From Brevipalpus yothersi (Eukaryota; Arthropoda; Arachnida; Trombidiformes; Tenuipalpidae): a stretch of DNA of 64,000 nucleotides. A program made the position numbers and the translations under genes. The DNA is taken from positions 1 to 64,000 of the forward strand of contig QZCP01000779.1 of assembly GCA_003956705.1 (NCBI GenBank). Direction: 5' to 3'. Below are positions 1 to 13,034 of the stretch, piece by piece. The notes under the pieces are model-generated. The model was not told the DNA's origin and made no database searches. It was given only the letters and a program-made list of their open reading frames with translations. Position 1 is the first letter of the stretch. The number at the start of each line of letters is the position of its first letter.

Positions 1-744
1 GAAGGTTAAAAGTTATGTGTTAAGCAAATGTGAATGATATTTTTTCCAACATAATAAGTGCTAAACAAATGAGAGAGCTTTTGTGTCCTCAACTTCAACT
101 GCTATACTGACTACTGCAATCTTTCCCAATGTGTGTTATTTTTTGCACTTCCGATAAGATATATGCATGTATATTCAATACAGTTCCGTGAATGTGTCAT
201 TGTTTTTACATCGACACTATTGTCAAGTGAGGTTCAATTGTCCATAGAGTAAAGTTATTGAACATTGATTATCATCTTACTTGATTGCTGATGCTGTGTG
301 TGTGTGTTGAACTATTTTCATAAGCTCATCTTGTGATCTCTGATAGTACTCATGGGTTCATCATTCTATCTCACTCTCCAATCATTCATGTTCAGCTTCC
401 AGAACGACAAGATTATGTAGCGTTAACTGATACAGAAGGATACATCATATACACTGTCTTTCTTTTTCTACTAGCTTCCTGGTCCATAAGCATCTTTTCC
501 ATGTATCTATCTCTCTGTGTGTAGATTGATGATGTGGGTGATTCTAAAATCATCTTGGCACCATACTGATGCTTGTCTACTTGATTTAGTTACAGTCTGT
601 AGCTAAAATTTTCAAGCAATACACTTTACCAGCGTCCTGCTTGCTTCTTACTTAAATGATGATGAAAATTATTAATAACTCAAAGACCAGCACATTGGAA
701 GAGTATGAGAATCGTGACAAACTTGACTCTAAAGATATCGAGTA

Positions 745-747
<3 letters not shown>

Positions 748-832
<85 letters not shown>
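748..832. repeat. (GA)n microsatellite
   Basis: About 85 bases of almost pure GA with a few interruptions. Open frames across it encode only Arg-Glu or Ser-Leu alternation and are not genes. Confidence 0.97.
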
Positions 833-835
<3 letters not shown>

Positions 836-1131
836 TTTCACTGGCATTGATTTTAGAGTAATTTCATGGTATTTCAACATACATATACATCGAACTGATT
901 TTTTGTGCTAAATTTCCAGTTTGTGTATCAATTTAGTAGAGCACCAATTTTCAGCCAATATAAATATAATCACTAGATGATTGCATTAGCTATAGTTACA
1001 CAAGTATCGATAAATCTGGTGGTAAAGCATGATTCAGATTCAGATTCATCCAATGAAAGAATTAAGGAGAAAGACTGGAAGAGGTTGATTTACGATTAAG
1101 CAATTACTTGGTCAATTTCTTGCTCCTTTTT

Positions 1132-1132
<1 letters not shown>

Positions 1133-1176
<44 letters not shown>

Positions 1177-1197
1177 TTCTCTCTCTTTCTCAATTTT
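1133..1197. repeat. (CT)n/(T)n-rich imperfect microsatellite
   Basis: Imperfect CT repeat broken by T runs. Confidence 0.85.
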
Positions 1198-1454
1198 CCG
1201 GCCATCATGGTCACTAACTCAATTTTAAATGAAAGTCACGATTCTGAGCAATATATCGAGGCCACCATAAACCATCGGGTTCTGAGGTTAAAGAAAGAAA
1301 AAAGAAAAAAGTCAATCGCTATCACAAATGACTTGAGGAATACTCATACACACACTTCACTCTGTCTCCATATGCTGATCATCTTCATCTTTTTCATCTT
1401 CTTCTCACTTCTCTCAAGATAGTAGTCTTTGATGTGATCATATTTTATCACATT

Positions 1455-1495
1455 GCACACTCACACACTCACACACTCACACACACACACACACA
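1455..1495. repeat. (AC)n microsatellite
   Basis: ACACTC units followed by pure AC. One of the few clear CA-type repeats here; most tracts in the window are GA/CT. Confidence 0.9.
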
Positions 1496-2827
1496 AAACC
1501 AGGCAGAATGGTTATCAAGTGGTGATAATTTCTCAAAACTCAGCATCCATATAACACCAACTGCATATAAAATAGTTATATTCAGTTCTCAATCTAAATT
1601 CTCAACATATATTTAATGTGCATACACACATTTCATTCCAAAAGTATTCGAGAAGAGTAGTGAAAGATGTAAAAGATGCAGAAGATATAGAAGAAGAGAG
1701 AAAAAGAAGAAGATTGAGTACATTATCAGGTTGGTTGAAATAAAAATAAGAGCAAACATGTTTGTGTGAACAGTATCATCCATTTTACCTGAGAATTAAT
1801 CAACACACGCGAACTCATCACTATTTCACCAATCTAAATCCTTATTCAGGTGTACTTTTGATATACTCAAAAACTTATCAATTGCTCGTCCTGACTTTGG
1901 TTCATTGAAGTTTATATCATGTTGAGCAATAATCTGTACGTTTGTCCTCCTTACCTGTGCATCTTTTTTAACAAGCTTGATAATCTAAGTGATGATCGAG
2001 AATGGTTGTGTTGATCATTTGGTGGGATTATGGTATAGTAAAACGAAGGAAAAATCAGAGAGAAAGATTGTTGAAAGTAATTAATTTCTATACATCCCAA
2101 TCTTTTTTCATGATTAAAACTTTCACTTGTATATATTCGATTATGGATTTTGTTTATGATTAAAATAAAGGGTAGCCGCCAACGTTTTTGGGTGATTATA
2201 AGTGATTATCAGTTATTCAATCAGAAACCACTCTTTGATCAATCGCCTTGTACATATGTGGACAAAACTGAAACTGAAATGATTGCCCAAAAAAACCGAT
2301 GATTTGATTAATTTAATCAAAAACTATCTCCCAGCAAATCTGTGTTCCGTAACAAATTTAAGTCGCTATTATCTTTTATCTGACAGAAAGTTAATCTAAC
2401 TATTTCCAAATCAGGATTTAAATCTTTTCTCGATCTCAAAAATCTCTATCCTCAAGTTACCATTCCCTTGTCCAGAAGGAATACACTCACACACTTTCAA
2501 GCCTAAATCAGGTGATAATATGAGAGAGAAAGGAAAATAGGTTGATCTGATGAATTTTGGGACAAACCATTTGCAATGATTGAGTTACAAGCCGTTGACA
2601 TTCACATTCATTTGGCAAGAAAATGTATATCAAAAAGAATGTGGAGGAGGATACAAATCAAAATGTATTTTAAATGAATACATTGTGTATGAGCTGAGAA
2701 ATAGAGAAAACTCAAGCTCAATGATCAGGTTGTTATTTTGTTTTTACACACACACATTCAAATTGCGAATAATGGTGATTACAATTATTGTTCTCTCGCT
2801 CAATATGTAATTGTGATCGCCCATCTC

Positions 2828-2830
<3 letters not shown>

Positions 2831-2892
<62 letters not shown>
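2831..2892. repeat. (GA)n microsatellite
   Basis: About 62 bases of uninterrupted GA repeat. Confidence 0.97.
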
Positions 2893-2897
<5 letters not shown>

Positions 2898-3110
2898 GAA
2901 AATTTTTTTCTTAAGATCTTGAAAGTAACTTGGCATAAAATTGAATATACATGTACACTGTGTATCAAGATACGTATATGTGTGTGTGTTGATATATTAA
3001 CCATTCCGGCGATCTATCTTGTGGCCGCTTTCACACAGTCTTCCTACGCTAGTTGTTATTGTTGTTATTCACTATCATCTAAGCCATTCTCGCCTACTCT
3101 AATCAACCTT

Positions 3111-3111
<1 letters not shown>

Positions 3112-3147
<36 letters not shown>

Positions 3148-3152
3148 CTTTA
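3112..3152. repeat. (CT)n then (CTTT)n repeat
   Basis: CT dinucleotides change into a CTTT tetranucleotide run, a usual form of microsatellite decay. Confidence 0.85.
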
Positions 3153-3802
3153 AGCCATTCCAAGATTGTGCTGAAGAGCCGAGAAAAAAAAGTGGAATAT
3201 ATTAGGGTTGAAACAAAAAATTCAGATTATTCATAGGGTGCTTGTTGTTGGGTAGGGTTGTATGTGTAAGTGTGTGTGGATGGGCATGTAGATGTGAGAT
3301 ACCTGATATCCGTGGGTATATACAAAATTTCCCCCAAAAAATCATAGGACCACGTTGAATTAAGAGCGTTGGACCGGAGAGAGTCCAATTACACCATTTT
3401 GTAAAGAGGTGTACTTGTTGATTATCATATGAAAGATGTAGATAGAAAGAGAGAGAGGAAAATAATATTTTTCTCTTTTGACACTAACAGAATGGGCTGT
3501 GAAAATATTTTCCTCTCTCTTTCACTCAAGTTAATCGGACTTTTATGAGGCTTGGAGCTAGAAAAGGAGGATCAAAAAAATTTTTCAGTTGTTGAGGTTC
3601 CAAGTCAAAATGATTTGAGTTGTTAACAAAAATTAAGTATCTTTAATGTAAACGAATGTTGGGCTAGTTTTGTGTGTAAGAAAATATTTGGAAAAATTTT
3701 TGTTGTTGCCAATATAATTGATGGTTATGTTGTTTGTTGATTGAATTCCTTTCGATTTTGAATACATTCTTTCTCTCTCTTTCTCTCTTTCTCCCTGAAA
3801 TT

Positions 3803-3805
<3 letters not shown>

Positions 3806-3866
<61 letters not shown>
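3806..3866. repeat. (CT)n microsatellite
   Basis: About 60 bases of pure CT repeat, preceded by a looser CT/CTTT stretch from about 3770. Confidence 0.97.
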
Positions 3867-3870
<4 letters not shown>

Positions 3871-5915
3871 ACAAGAATATTCTGTAGGTGTTCATGATCA
3901 TCATCGTAGGAGTAGTCTAATTTTCGTTTCACTGATTGCTCAAAAATTTCAAACATACCCTGAGGGAAATATACTGATTTTTGCTCATCTCTCAGGTAGA
4001 GAGGAAAACACACACACACTGTTTTGAATGCTGGAATATTTTCATCTCCTTCTCTTGGTTCAATGTTGCTTATATACAACATTCTTGTGATAATGTAGCT
4101 TCGTTAAAATGAATCAGTCATGAAAGTCAAATTTTCATGTATATTTGCTCTTCACATCTGAACTTTATTATAATTTAAATAGTATAACAGCTAATTTTTT
4201 TTCTGCTTACTCTTGCGGTTAATCATTCACTTTTATTGCTATAAATCTTCATCATTCTTGATTGAAATTGGACTATCATTATGCATCGTGCACTTTTCCA
4301 AGTGTTCATAAATAGTCAGTAGTTGTTGAATCAATTATTCAATTGAGCATTTCAAATTTTCTCCTTCTCAACTTGATTGAATACTCTCCGTCATATTCTC
4401 GGCAAAAAAGCTCATTATTTCCATTATTTTTGAGCACACAGATTCATTAAAACTATATAATTAATTGTCTCTCGACTTACTATCACAATTTCTCTCTCTC
4501 CCCAAACATTCACCAACAATATTTTTGTTTCAATCTGTTTTCTCTTTGCTCAATCCAAAATGTAGATTTGTGTCCCATTTTCTCTTTAAATTGAGAGAAT
4601 ATCTCGAAAATAAGACACGTTATCATTGCTTGAGGAGTACATTACATGTATTGTATGTACTGTGAACGGCAATTATCTGTTGATTGTTTAATCAACTTGA
4701 GACCTCTTTTGACTTCTTCTCTAAGGTATACAATTTAGCATGAGTTTAGTTTACTCTAGCAAACACTTTGCAAAATAGAGAGCAAATATGGCCCATTTTC
4801 AATCATTTGAAGCGCTTTGTAGAGAAATACATGTATGATAAGAATGGTATACATATTTCTCCAGTTTTAATAGATCACTTGTTTTATTGAATTGAACGTC
4901 TTTCTATGTGTATTGAAATTGATGGGAATAGGGATCCATGTACTTCCAATAGAGCATCTATTGAAGATAATCCAGTAAAACGGTGAATTGAGATATTCTT
5001 CTATCTGAACATTCGACCATCAAAGTGATATAAGTTGAAAGTAATACACTTATTGAATAATAAGAACTATTCCGATCAGTTTCCAAGGAATTTGAAACAT
5101 ATTCCTCGATATGTATCCTACTTCTTCTGGAAATTGATCTGACATTATTCATCACAATGGAAAGTTGATGATCTGTCACTATTAATATGATGATTAGGCT
5201 TATTTGATCAGATATTTGATACAGACGAAATGTGTACGTTTCAACTGGCTTAGTTTCATGAGATGACTTGAGAAGTGAGTTTTTCTTAAATGTAGCACCA
5301 ATCTGATTAAAATTCATCAAAGTGTATCAGTTCATCAGACATTTGGTATCAATTTTCTTGTAACCTCCAGTTAAAGTCTCTTGCCTTGATCTCATGAATG
5401 GTGTTGATCTTTTTCTGGGATCATTTCGAAATGAACCTCAATAACCAATCGAACTTGATTCCTTTTTAAATTCACAATTATTCTCCATCTTCGTTCTTTG
5501 ATGATAATTTATCATGATCATTATGAAGATTAAGGTGGAACTTTTTTACGCGACATCAATCGAGATCAGACAAGTTAACGTTGAAATCATTCATATTCAT
5601 TCTTTTTCTTATTTATAGTAGCCACTGATTGGGCTCATTATCTTCACTCATTTGATGATGATTAAATAAAAAGGAATATTTAAAGCTCTACCTTCCAGGA
5701 TTCCCTTTTATGAAGACCACTTTCATATAAATGTATATCAATGCACATTGCTCATGATTATGATGAACATTATCTGATAGATTCAAAATACTTTTCCAAT
5801 ATCGAAAGAAACTTTCCGATTAAATATATTGAATTTTTTTTGTTACTATAAATCACCTTCGAATTTTAACGGCATTTTGATGATGATTTTTTTTCTCAAA
5901 CTTAAAATGATGTGC

Positions 5916-6038
<123 letters not shown>

Positions 6039-6923
6039 ATTTTTGGCCATCATCAAATCTAAGTCATCATGTCCCCTTTCATCTCTCTCTATATATCTCT
6101 TAATCTTTTTATCCGGCTTTCATGTGGTTACCAAATTCTTGAAACTTACATATATAAAGAAAAAAAGGGTTATATACTTATTTGTCACACCTTCCAAAAA
6201 TTTATTCCTCTATCCTAATTTAGTTCATGTTACGAATTTTTTGCTCATCAAGATCGATTATAAAACTCAGCATGAGATATACACAAGGCGATGGGCATGT
6301 TTTTTTAACTCAATCATTACTCATACATTGTTTGAATAGCAACTTGATTCTCTCTCTCTCTCTCTTCAATACCTTAAAGAAAAGCGTAACTCAAGTTGAG
6401 TTAATCAGGTACACAAGAATGATTAGCTGTCAGAATGTATCGTCTTCTTGTTCATCTTCATCTTCTTCTTTTGGGTGATTCTGATACATAATAAAATGAT
6501 GGCAAAAATTTTTTCTTTCTTCATGAGAGAGAGAGAGAGATGGCTTATCATGGAAAGAGAAGAAGGTTCAGACAAATTGGTTGACATTGCAAAGATTGTC
6601 GATTACATGCCATGTGTGTTGATGACCCAAAGTTTGTTGATTACATACACACACATGCACATATTCACCTGTGATGTTCACTTTTTGGGGTTGAAAAGAG
6701 AGGAAGAGAAGAATTCAACCAACTAAAACTTTGATCATCATCATGTACATACACTCAAAAACCCTTTCACATACCATTCATTCTTCACATCACTCTAATA
6801 CACACACATTGAAATTCCAGAATGTTGTATGCACACATGCTACTTTTATGATTAGTATCATCACTCATGACTTTTTGCTACATGTTACTTATTTCCTTTC
6901 CTCTTTTCTTCTGCCCATAACAG

Positions 6924-9900
6924 GTGAAAAGTCTTCAAATTATCGAGAAAGAATGGTTCTCCATTTCATCATGCAAAGAATCAAATGCATCGGTAGTGGA
7001 AGATTTTTTGGATTGCTTTGAAAGTTTCTCAAAGCATTTACTCAATTGTATCGTTAATCTTACCGATTCTAGTGGTAACACTGCCATGCATTACGCTATA
7101 TCTCATTCCAATTTTGATGTGGTTTCCGTTCTATTGGATTCCAAAGTTTGTGATATAAATAAGCAAAATAAGGTAAGCTGCATGTGTAAATGATTGATTT
7201 TCAGTGTGAACATTTTTCTCTCAAGTGGAGAACGAGCAAAAATTAGCTTCGAAAACAATGAACAATTCGAATTCTTTCAATTTCTTCATGCATGATCTTA
7301 ACATTTTGTCACACACACACCAAATAATGTTCCGGAAATCGGCGTTCGTTTGAATACGCGTTATCCCGTTTAAGCTCAAATTGAATAGTTCGAAAATTGT
7401 TCAACAAGTGTTTTTTCCAATCTCTCTATCCCACTCTCATACATATACTCACACCATGTATTCAATCTGAAAATTCTTGTCTTTTTTTCTCTTTCCCCTC
7501 TACACAACAGGCTGGCTATACCAGTATCATGCTGGTATCTCTAGCCAGAATCATCAACGAAACTCAAAGAGAAGTTATTCGTCGACTGTTCAGCTTGGGT
7601 GATGTCAATATACGAGCTACTCAGGTGAGTCTTCTCTTTCTCTCTCTCTTTCTTTCTTTCTTTCTTTTCCTTTCTCTTCCTCTTTCTCTTTTACTACTAT
7701 TTTCCACTCTTTCCGCCTGATTTCCATTGAGGTATCCAGTTTCTTGATGATGACTCTCACTGATTTGTGTAAGTTTAAGTGTGTAAAAGTAAGTGTGTGA
7801 GTGGATTTGATGAGTTCAATGAAATTTGGGTTCATCTTTTTCTATCGAGGCTTGCTCTCTCAGAACTTCTTATGATCTGTGTGTAGAAAGCGTATACATA
7901 CACAAAAACAAAGGAAAGCGTGAAGCAAGAAAGAAGTCTAAGGAACCTTCTTCATCATGTTCCTCATCCTCATCCTCTTCTTCATCTTCTTCTTCTTGTT
8001 GGTAGTACTCCATCAATGCCAAGAGCTGACCGCTCAATGAATTATTGCACTTTTTTCACCAAATTTAACATGATTTGAATCGAAAAAAAAACTAGAAAAT
8101 AAATTTTTCTCCCTCCTTTCAACCCACATGTTCAATCTTAACATTTGGGAGAGGAAATGAGAAAGAGAGAGATGTAGAGGTAGAGGTTAACATTTATGGT
8201 GGAGAGAGAGAGAGGATATTGTCAAATTGTCATGGTTGCTAACTTGATGTTGAGAGATCACTAACTATGGTGAACATGGTAATCAATCGTAGCCTTCAAG
8301 CACTCCGATGTAGATACACAACGTTATAGTTAAGTGTATGTGATTTTTTAGCTTACAATCTAATTTTCAGCAATCAAGCTTCAAGGATGGTGGAAAATTT
8401 TTCAAATGCATTTGAGAAGAGTGCATAGAGTGTATAAATGAGATTAATTTATCCAAGGATCATGGGAATGTGGAGCCTAGGAATGAGATCAGGCCAATGT
8501 GTTTCAAGTTTAAGTGGTAACAGTCTTTTGATTGGTATAATTTCTTATTTTCTACACAAATTAATCTATTCAATTGGAAAAAATTGAGTTATTTCAAATT
8601 ATGAGCTATAGTCTCCTTGCCTAGATACATGTGGTCGAAATTTTGTCAATTAAGTATCACCAGAATCATAATAATCCAGCCAGTATTTTCGCAAATGAGT
8701 TATTACACTAATTATAAATGGTGATCTGATCCATTTCAAGGTCTTGGAAGCTATTTGGATTTATGATAAGTTTTTGTAGCATAGCAATATAAGGAAAAGT
8801 GATCTCGGAACTTCAACTTGAGATTTTTGAATGTACATTTTTTAACCAGCTTCCACCTGATTCAGGAAGGTGTTTGGTATTAGAAGGATGGATAAAACCA
8901 TTCAATGAATAGAAGATGATGGAATTGTTTGTGATAGTTTTACACTGCTTTCGTCTCGATCGTTATCGTTACTCATTGATACTAGAGATGGAAGAAATTC
9001 AAAATATCGTTATTCTGATCATTGAGCGTACAAATATTTCAAAACATGGCCACTTTCAATGGGTCAATGATCATTCCATGATAGTATTTACCTGAATTAA
9101 GTTGTCTCTTCCCAAGAAAAGATTGTATTAATAGAAATGAGCTCTCAATTGTTCTACGAACATCTTCTGATGAACCAATTTTCGGATTTAATTCGGCAAC
9201 ATCTAAACATCGCATGAGGCTTGTCCTACTGATTATATCACCAATTATCTGTGCTTCATCAAGAGTCAATCCTCCAGCCACTGGAGTACCCGTGCTTGGA
9301 GTATGAATTGGATCCAACCCATCAACATCCAAGCCGATATGTAGTGGACGATCATTGCCTGGATTGATTGCATCGAGGGCTCGATAAACTGTTTCCTGAA
9401 TACCCAATCGATCAATATCGTTCATGGTGAAGTATTTGATGCCCAGCTTGTCGAGAAATATTTTCTCATATGGATCGATATCTCTCAATCCGATAAATGA
9501 AAGAGATTTATGATCAAGAAATGGTTTGAAATCTCGAAATAAATCAATCAACTCAGGAGAGTTACCATGCTCCGGTCCAACCCCATGAACCAGGAAAGAC
9601 AATGGCATACCATGCATATTACCACTTGGACTTGTACTTTCTGTATTAATATCAGCATGAGCATCGATCCATAAAACTGATACATTTCGATTAACTTGAT
9701 GGTGTCCAGCAACAGTTCCAAGACCTTTGAATAGGGAAGCAATTCATTGATTAACTCATCTCATGATTTCACTCTACACACAATCATTCATACCTAAAGA
9801 ATGGTCTCCACCTAAAGTTATACACATTCTATCATCTTGTAAACACTCGATGACACGATTTTTCAGCTTAACATTTGCTTCATTGACAATTCTAGAATTT

Positions 9901-11432
9901 TTACATGTGCCGATCGTTGATAACTTGGCGGCTTCAGTTTGGGAGGTTTGATCTTGATGGGTCCACAAGTCACCATAATCTTTCACATCAAAATTGAGTT
10001 GATTTAAGAGAGGAATCAAACCGGCATCTCGAAATGATCTTGGTCCATACTGTGTACCATCACGAGTTTGGCCTTTATCGAAACAAGCGCCAATCAAGCC
10101 AACTTTATTGGTAAATGATCGGCTGATGATTTGAAGAACTGAGCGACTTTGAAGCATTTTAAATCTCTCTGTTAAGTGTAATCAGGAGGCTATGGTATCC
10201 TCACCGCACTCATTTAAATTGTTGCACTAGAAATAACAATCACAACAACAATCAAATTCGTTGTATGATGTTCATGATACACGGCTATCACCACAGTATT
10301 GCACTTACTATGATTACACCATAGACATCAGTCCATAACTGACTGGATTGTGAGTGAGGATGATTGTCCTTCCATCTCTGTCACTTGAACAGGATAGGAG
10401 AGATAAAGAAAGACGTATGATAACAGGGGAAACGATCTTTGATTGTACCATAGAAAGTTGTTAAGTTTGCCCGCCATCATCATGTTGTCTATGATTTTCA
10501 TAGTTGATTATCTTATCAACATTTTCTTGGAGATTACCGAGTAACTACACTGTGCATGAGATTGAGATATGGATCAAGTCCAATTCAAAGTCAGTCGAAG
10601 TGAAAAAATATCAATTGTTGATTAGTCAATCCATATTATCAAATCAGATTGCTTGATGGAACGAAAAAAAAAGTAATACATTATTTCCAATTTTTGTGGA
10701 TACAGCATCCATGGGGAAATTCGAAGGAGAGAGGAGAATTTCGATCATATTGATAGACATTTGATAAAGTTGCATAATGTTTCATGTTTTAATTTTTTTC
10801 TCCTTTTTATCTTCCATTTTCATTAGAATGGACAAACTGCATTGATGTTAGCATCAAGCCATGGTCAATTTGTCACATGTAAACTTCTCCTGGAAGCTGG
10901 TGCAGTTCTCAATCTACAGGATAACGATGGTTCAACGGCTTTGATGTGTGCCACCGAGCATGGACACATTGAAGTGGTTAAGCTATTGCTTTCCCATCCA
11001 GAATGTGATCCAACTATTGCTGATCATGTTAGTAATTGAATACGTTCACACATACTTTTCAGCCTTGAAAAAAAGTCAACTAATTGAACTTTTTTTCTCC
11101 TTCTACATATTTTGATTCAGGATAAAGCAACAGCTCTCACAATCGCCATGGAATGTGGCCGCAAAGACATTGCTACCATATTATATGCCAATTCTAATAT
11201 ATTCAGTCGAGGATCATCACCGTATTCCTCAATGCGTCGACCTCGTTCGAAAAATATATCCACACAATTACAACGTACCGGATCATTTACATCCCGATCC
11301 AATAAAGGTAGCCGAACTTTCCAATTGGCACCATCGCCACCAAATCGATCACGACATTCTTCTTGCGCTTCGATTGCGAGCGTGAAGAGTGTTAAAAAAG
11401 TACCACCAGTAGTTACACCTAGGAGAAAATAA
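6924..11432 (+). CDS. KANK: KANK-type ankyrin-repeat protein, 3' exons
   Basis: Four exons are visible: 6924-7172, 7511-7624, 10827-11027 and 11121-11432 (stop). All join in phase 0 with GT/AG borders and give the C-terminal 291 residues. The sequence reads as the ankyrin block of KN-motif and ankyrin-repeat (KANK) proteins: a KEWF-type lead-in, then repeats around GNTAMHYAISHSNFDVVSVLL, AGYTSIML, NGQTALMLASSHGQ, DGSTALMCATEHGHIEVVKLL and DKATALTIAMECGRKDIATILY, ending in a basic Ser/Arg-rich tail. KANK proteins act at the cell cortex, linking talin/liprin adhesion belts, actin regulation and kinesin KIF21-type motors; the ankyrin block is the partner-binding part. The N-terminal KN motif and coiled coil are not in the window. 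The 3.2 kb third intron contains a whole arginase gene on the other strand. Identity is secure; the 5' part is missing. Confidence 0.9.
9039..10157 (-). CDS. Arginase, two exons, nested in a KANK intron
   Basis: Exon 1 is 10157-9794 and exon 2 is 9724-9039, with a 69-base intron. The product is 349 residues. Arginase is a binuclear manganese enzyme that splits L-arginine into ornithine and urea. All metal-ligand motifs are visible: GGDHSLG (split by the intron), DAHADIN and LDVDGLDP, plus the SGNMHGMP segment. The length is that of animal arginases plus a short leader. The first ~15 residues (MLQSRSVLQIISRSF) are Arg/Ser-rich and lack acidic residues, which suggests mitochondrial import as in type II arginases; that is inference. 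The start is the first ATG in a frame that runs unbroken to the family core. The gene lies wholly inside the intron between the second and third visible KANK exons, transcribed in the opposite direction, and probably has its own promoter above 10157. Confidence 0.95.
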
Positions 11433-11496
11433 ATTTTTTTCGCAAACGTTAAATGTTGATAAAGATACACAATTTCTGGCTCTTAAAGAGAGGAAT

Positions 11497-11502
11497 AATA
11501 AA
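11497..11502 (+). promoter_or_regulatory. Polyadenylation signal for the KANK gene
   Basis: AATAAA, 64 bases after the stop codon at 11432. Confidence 0.5.
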
Positions 11503-13034
11503 CATACCTTGACACCGCATGCATGCACATGTACATGTTGTTTGAATAAAACCTTTTTTTCAAAAAGTTTTTGATCACAGATACAGAGTGTGTTGTGTGT
11601 CCCGTCAAATTTTTTCCCCTTCAGAAGAGGATAAACAAACAATATTCATCTTCAACATGTGATTCTCATGCTTGAGGCATCGGTTTGTGAACGATAACTA
11701 TTGGTTGATTATTTTCTCTCAAATTGATCATAGGTAAACTCTGAGGAAATCTCTTTACGTGTTAGAGATATGATTCAGTGAAATTTGAAATGATTTAATC
11801 GAAGAAATTGCTGTGATTCATGTTTTCGACGATTATAATGAACTCGTTTAGGTGATTTTTTTTTTCATTTGCGATGATCTACGAAGTATCTGCTATGATC
11901 ATGTTCGTAAGTTCACTGCTTAATATTGCAATAGTCAAGAATCTGTGGAAAAATCTCGCTTAGTTTGAAGATCAAAAAAGGTACCGTTAAATAACATCAA
12001 ATTATGATTCAATCATCTTGGAGAAGTGGTCAAATGCTCATCAGTCCATTGAGCTTGTTCTGTCGAAAGATGAGTTCGAACATCGATCTCTATGATTTAT
12101 GTGATGATGATCTATCTCAAGACTTTGTAAAACTATGAACGTCATTGAAAATTATGTAGACGAACAAAGTGAGAAGAAATTGTAGCAAGAAATAGAACCT
12201 CGTTTGAAGAGATATAGGTATGGAAATAATCATCTGGATCATGTTATAAGATCATACAAAGAAATCGAAATCTCAGATTGGAGTCCAACAAGCTCATGAT
12301 GAGGAAAGGTGCCTTCAGTGAAGAGCATCAAATATTAATCCCAGTCCATGTTCTGGATCTTTCACCTGATGGCTAAATCAGCTCTTATGTAGATTCCATC
12401 AAATTTTGTGGACCCGTCATCACTAGCCTCTGATGATGTCATGCAATTTACTCATTGCGATAAACCCGAGTTGGTAATCGATGTCCTCCTGAAACGAAGA
12501 TCTCTCTCTACACTATGAAAGGAGCTAGTAGATACGATTTCAAGCATGCAATTTTAGCCCAAGAACGATCAATATTCAGGGGTGAAAAAATTTCTCGTCA
12601 AAGAGTTTCGATATTTTGTAGATGTGATCCTTGGAAACTCTGGGTTGAGCTAATTGGAATATTTTAATTGTCAGTGAGATAAAAAAGAATTGTTAATGGA
12701 TAAAAATGTGAGAAATTGTTGAAAATTCAAAATGCTTGTGTTTCAAAAACACTGTTTTTGATTGTGATGTTGACGCATGACAAAGCTTGCCATGTTGCCG
12801 AAAATATGTAAACAAACGGTTTACTTCTGATCGATGATGATGAGAGCAAATGTTGTATTTAATTAATTTAATAAATCATATTGACCAATCTTTTATTGAG
12901 TTGGGAATATTTTCTCATAATCTCCAAGAAACTGTGGAACAAGGTTTTTTTGTGCAATCTTTTGTGAGCTTGAGTGGAAAGAGCTTTTGACATATTTTGA
13001 TATCGTTTTAATACACACACACACACTTGCCGAC
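11503..13034. other. Intergenic region between KANK and ABCF3
   Basis: No supported coding exon. AT-rich, with only short frames. The last ~100 bases before 13035 should hold the ABCF3 5' untranslated region; an (AC) run sits just before its start codon. Confidence 0.6.

Noticed and set aside
680..911. Frames of Arg-Glu or Ser-Leu repeats on both strands, as also at 3633-4082, 5829-6103 and 38728-39054
   Set aside because: They are translations of (GA)n/(CT)n microsatellites, with no coding features outside the repeat.
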